64,000 bases of DNA. Source: Papilionanthe hookeriana x Papilionanthe teres. Lineage: Eukaryota; Streptophyta; Magnoliopsida; Asparagales; Orchidaceae. The stretch lies in contig CM040430.1 of assembly GCA_022702705.1 (NCBI GenBank), positions 15,075,310-15,139,309 on the forward strand, given 5' to 3'. The notes below the pieces were generated by a model. That model was given only the letters and a program-made list of their open reading frames with translations. It was not told the DNA's origin and did not search any database. This document shows, piece by piece, positions 62,397-64,000 of the stretch; positions within the stretch are counted from its first letter, which is position 1; every line of letters begins with the position of its first letter. Both the position numbers and the translations under genes were made by a program.

Positions 62397-62902
62397 GGAG
62401 CTGGCCTCCTTCCTTCAGGTGCCTGGTGAACTGGCGTCCTTGAAGTATATGTACTGGCAGTAGCAACTGCCTCGTCGCGCTGGTCCGCTGCTAGTTTAGT
62501 TAACATCTTACGGATGCGGTGATTTTTATTTCTTCGCTGGGTTGTTGTGAGAGTAGCTCTTCGTATTTCCTGAATTTCTGTGGGCGCGGCGTTGACAAGC
62601 CTGCCTTCTACTGTAGCGACTACAGACTTGATTTTCTTGTCTTCTTCAGTGCTTGTTTTCCTTTTCTTGCTGCTGGAGTGGTGGCTTGGGCCACCCATTT
62701 TCATTATCGTCCGGTCAGGCGGTTCCTCTCGGTCAACTCGGGACCCGGTCACTTTCCTCGTATTGCGGCGCTGCGGTGCGAAGTCCGAGTCAATCTCTAT
62801 TATCGCTCCATCTTTCACCCTCTTTTCGTTGAGTGCAAGGCTTACGTCATTTCTAAAGTTCAGGACTAACCGCCCGTTCGACATTTCCCTGCGAAAAGAC
62901 AA
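62327..62902 (-). CDS. Basic ORF of unknown function between gypsy integrase and AlkB domain
   Basis: It encodes 191 codons starting MSFRREMSNGRLVLNF. It is rich in Lys and Arg (SSKKRKTSTEEDKK, TQRRNKNHRIRKM) and Thr/Ser, and looks disordered. I recognise no family. It overlaps the upstream end of the AlkB reading in another frame. It may be the N-terminal part of the same ORF (ALKBH9/10 proteins have long variable N-termini) parted by a frameshift near 62370. It starts about 290 bp after the integrase stop. Confidence 0.5.
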   Translation of the reverse strand: MSFRREMSNGRLVLNFRNDVSLALNEKRVKDGAIIEIDSDFAPQRRNTRKVTGSRVDREEPPDRTIMKMGGPSHHSSSKKRKTSTEEDKKIKSVVATVEGRLVNAAPTEIQEIRRATLTTTQRRNKNHRIRKMLTKLAADQRDEAVATASTYTSRTPVHQAPEGRRPAPRITEETGEISRRSKKEGYNATG

Positions 62903-63186
62903 GGAAAAGGATCAGGGGCTGTACTAAGAACAAGAACATTAAGAAAATGTTTATTAAAGACAGTTTTGTTTTATTTATTTATTATTACTTTTGTATTTTT
63001 AGATTTAACAGGAGTGAATGGGATAAGATCAGGAAAGAGATTTTGATTTGGAAAAGAAAACAAGGAAAACTTTATTATCATGATTTTATTTATTTTAGCA
63101 CATTTTTTATTATTTTTGGGTTCGGACCCAATCATAAGTAATTACTTCGCCCGTGCTTCTAGGGATGAAGAATTCATTCCTTCAAA
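62903..63186. other. AT-rich spacer between integrase and basic ORF
   Basis: It holds T-rich and TTTATT-rich text with no ORF on the element strand and no LTR or polypurine tract seen. The absence of an LTR here is part of the argument that the downstream ORFs belong to the same element. Confidence 0.5.
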
Positions 63187-64000
63187 ACATCAGGTATCGT
63201 AATACTTTTTCAAGTATCGTCCGTTGATCGGAAGCATATGTCGTTCTCCTTGGCAATTCACTAGCTGGTAGGAGCCTCCTGAGTAGACTGCCTCAACCAC
63301 AAACGACCCTTCCCAAGTGGGTTCAAATTTTCCTCCTATCTTACGGTGCGTAAGAATAGGTCTTTTGAGAACGAGAACTAAGTCACCAACTTTAAAGGTT
63401 CTTGGGCGGACCAGTCTGTCATGGGCTTGAACCATCTTAGCTTGGTATAATTCTAAATTCTGCTGCGCTGCAAGTCTTTTCCCTTCCGGGCTTTCCAATT
63501 CCTCTAGTCGTAATTTGGCATTATCTTCTCGTCGTGATTTTGTTTGCAAGCTGCAATGCCGAGTGAAGGAAGCCGAACCTTTAAGGGTAACACTGCCTCG
63601 GACCCATACACCGCAGCATAAGGTGTAGCTTCGAGTAGGAGTTATGAAGGTTGTCCGGTAGGCCCATAAGGCTTCTAATAACTTCTCGTGCCAATTTCTC
63701 TTATTATCGTCCAAGGTTTTCTTTAAGATTTGAACGAGAGTTTTATTAAAAGCCTCAGCAGGCCGTTTGCTCTTGGGTAGTAAATTGTTGAATATCGCCA
63801 GTCGATTCCGTGTCTCCCGACAAAATTGTTGATTTGTGTACTTCGAATGCCGACCCATTATCTGAGATGATCCTGCACGGCACTCCGAAACGGTAGACAA
63901 CTTGGTTCTTGAAAAACTGTAGCACGTGGTGTGCTTTCACTTCTCTGAGTGGAACTACCTCTGCCCACTTGGAAAAATAATCTGTAGCCACAAGAATGAA
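63187..64000 (-). mobile_element. Ty3/gypsy (Tat-like) integrase, 3' part of pol, partial at window edge
   Basis: The minus strand from 64000 encodes the integrase core: TDYFSKWAEVVPLREVKAHH (first catalytic Asp), CRIISDNG (second Asp), then AEAFNKTLVQILKK (Glu), WHEKLLEALWAYRTT, and the C-terminal part VGDLVLVLKRPI, GKFEPTWEGSFVV and LPINGRYLKKYY, with a stop at 63190. It needs two or three frame changes around 63790-63850. The rest of pol lies beyond the window. Confidence 0.88.

Overview
The window is nuclear DNA of a flowering plant. It holds spliced genes with GT-AG introns, plant-specific gene families (TIFY/JAZ and a plant-type FAB1), plant Ty1/copia and Ty3/gypsy lineages, RTE-type LINEs, MITEs and a transferred piece of plastid genome. 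The species cannot be named from the sequence.

Layout. 1-5300: a decayed minus-strand Ty3/gypsy element (Tat-like), split by a 1.83 kb solo LTR with a perfect 5-bp target duplication (GGGCT). 6240-6560: a GC-rich island with a G-box. 6838-7740: a GGT/GAC-rich dispersed repeat. 8255-11528 (+): a seven-exon TIFY/JAZ jasmonate-repressor gene. 11.5-16.4 kb: AT-rich DNA with a diverged tandem duplication, a hAT-like MITE, a large terminal-inverted-repeat element and microsatellites. 16411-43723 (-): one complete FAB1C/D-type phosphatidylinositol-3-phosphate 5-kinase gene. Its eleven exons stay in phase and give 1668 residues. Intron 10 (12.9 kb) holds a copia element with a plastid-DNA insertion, LINE pieces and a gypsy element. 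Intron 4 (7.7 kb) holds a second gypsy element that carries its own solo LTR. 45.3-46.5 kb: a second copy of the GGT-rich repeat. 47.8-50.9 kb (+): an Athila-like gag-protease fragment without reverse transcriptase. 51.5-64.0 kb: long repeat-derived DNA, including a TTTAA array, strand-skewed G/T-rich DNA, two minisatellites (83 bp and 44-45 bp), and at the right edge a minus-strand Tat-like gypsy integrase.

The most unusual feature is at 61441-62396 (-). Downstream of the gypsy integrase and on the same strand lies a frameshifted but clearly recognisable ALKBH9/10-type AlkB dioxygenase domain, the family of plant RNA m6A demethylases. It is preceded by an unrecognised basic ORF and followed by the minisatellites. 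The order integrase, extra ORFs, tandem repeats suggests a retrotransposon that captured a host RNA-demethylase gene.

Only the JAZ and FAB1 genes look intact. One is a nuclear transcriptional repressor of jasmonate signalling and the other an endomembrane phosphoinositide kinase. Nothing suggests that they work together. Everything else is mobile, repetitive or organelle-derived DNA in decay.
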